Source of the DNA: Bombyx mori
Taxonomy: Eukaryota; Arthropoda; Insecta; Lepidoptera; Bombycidae
Length of the DNA stretch: 64,000 bases
Reading direction: 5' to 3'
Assembly: GCF_030269925.1 (NCBI RefSeq)
Contig: NC_085121.1
Span: forward strand, 17,501 to 81,500
How positions within the stretch are numbered: position 1 is the first letter of the stretch; every line of letters starts with the position of its first letter. Shown here piece by piece: positions 63,396 to 64,000 of this stretch. The notes under the pieces are model-generated. The model saw only the letters and a program-made list of their open reading frames with translations, had not been told where the DNA came from and searched no databases. Position numbers and translations under genes: made by a program.

Positions 63396-64000
63396 TTTTT
63401 ATGATTGAAGGATTACTGGTGGCCCGGAGGCCTTTCCAGTTTCACCAGGACAGGTGGGCGAGCAAAGGCTCAGCCAGGAGGGGTGGGATTTGCTAACAGC
63501 TACCCGAGCGCCTCCGAAGGAGACCTAACAACTCAAGAGTAGCTGCTTCGCGAATGAATCTACTACCGGATCGGAATCGCGACCCACTGAGAAGATCCGG
63601 CGAGAAACTCAGCGGGCTGATGCATGGGTTAGGTTGCACGTCGACCTCTTTGTCGAGTTCGACGAGTACGGTTACCGGGGTCCCTAAGCCTGCTCCTAGT
63701 ATTAGAGCTGAAGGCATCTAATGCAAAGGTTATTGGATCTGATGGATCCGTAAGGACGTGTCTAGGGCGTCGACGGTGACTGGCTCCTGCATGATCAGGA
63801 TTCAGGGAGTAGTCAGCGGCGGCAACGATAAGGCGATTATCATGACGCATAGCCTTATCGAAGTATCGTTCCGACGCTGACTTCATGTATTTCCGAATTG
63901 ATTCGAGGCCCAGGTCGTCGTGTAGGTCAACGTTCCTCACGAACCACGGAGCCCCGACAGCTAACCTGCAAAAGCGGGATTGTAGGGATTGGAGGGTGTC
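63364..64000 (-). mobile_element. L1Bm (BMC1), 3' end, continues past the window
   Basis: Poly(T) at the start, then the same 3' sequence as 47149 onward, nearly identical. Confidence 0.92.
63629..64000 (-). CDS. L1Bm ORF2 C-terminus (cut by window edge)
   Basis: The last 123 codons of the endonuclease-RT protein, open to the window edge (…APWFVRNVDLHDDLGLES…). Differs from the copy at 47403 by only a few bases, for example TCACTG for TCCCCG around 63803. Whether the rest is full length cannot be seen. Confidence 0.88.
   Translation of the reverse strand, partial: DTLQSLQSRFCRLAVGAPWFVRNVDLHDDLGLESIRKYMKSASERYFDKAMRHDNRLIVAAADYSLNPDHAGASHRRRPRHVLTDPSDPITFALDAFSSNTRSRLRDPGNRTRRTRQRGRRAT

Noticed and set aside
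1..64000. Assignment to the W chromosome because of the nested retroelements
   Set aside because: Nested TRAS/SART arrays occur at ordinary telomeres, and the right part carries two host genes; nothing specific to the W is visible.

Overview
The window looks like the end of a silkworm chromosome (Bombyx mori or a very close relative). Three things point there: long (CCTAA)n/(TTAGG)n telomeric tracts packed with R1-clade telomere-specific retrotransposons of the TRAS and SART types; several copies of a tRNA-derived SINE that I recognise as Bm1; and L1Bm/BMC1 LINEs plus a mag-like Ty3/gypsy element. The + strand reads CCTAA, so the chromosome end lies to the left and unique DNA starts near 22.4 kb. 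No database search was possible, so family names rest on motif recognition.

1-22.4 kb, telomeric array. Element A (1-3991) is the 3' part of a TRAS-type element whose ORF2 carries endonuclease, reverse transcriptase and RNase H. Elements B (4041-8137) and C (10881-22380) lie in the same orientation and end in the same ~157-nt 3' block plus poly(A). Each encodes only a Gag-like ORF1 with three zinc knuckles; ORF2 is missing except for a short overlapping head in the +1 frame. A 5'-truncated SART-type element (8431-10672) points the opposite way. A BEL/Pao LTR retrotransposon (13025-19534, identical 214-bp LTRs, 5-bp target duplication) sits in the long 5' leader of element C. The gag-only pair resembles in logic Drosophila HeT-A, a telomeric element that has Gag but borrows reverse transcriptase. 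This is the most interesting part of the window.

22.4-34 kb, subtelomere. This holds a CR1/Daphne-like LINE tail, a 1.29-kb non-autonomous class II element with a clear 8-bp target duplication, a single-exon FMRFamide-receptor-like GPCR on the minus strand with a short upstream ORF, a DD37D-type mariner with a dead third catalytic position, and several Bm1 copies, one split by L1Bm.

34-37 kb. A four-exon S1 serine protease gene (+) can be modelled with consistent splice phases; its last intron contains a decayed L1Bm.

37-57 kb. Mostly non-coding DNA with SINEs, minisatellites, a second mariner and a full-length, open L1Bm (47149-52315).

57-64 kb. A mag-like gypsy element with 69-bp LTRs (57349-61702), SINE remnants, a G-rich tract, and another L1Bm running off the right edge.

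Only two host genes, the GPCR and the protease, are well supported. Everything else coding belongs to transposable elements.
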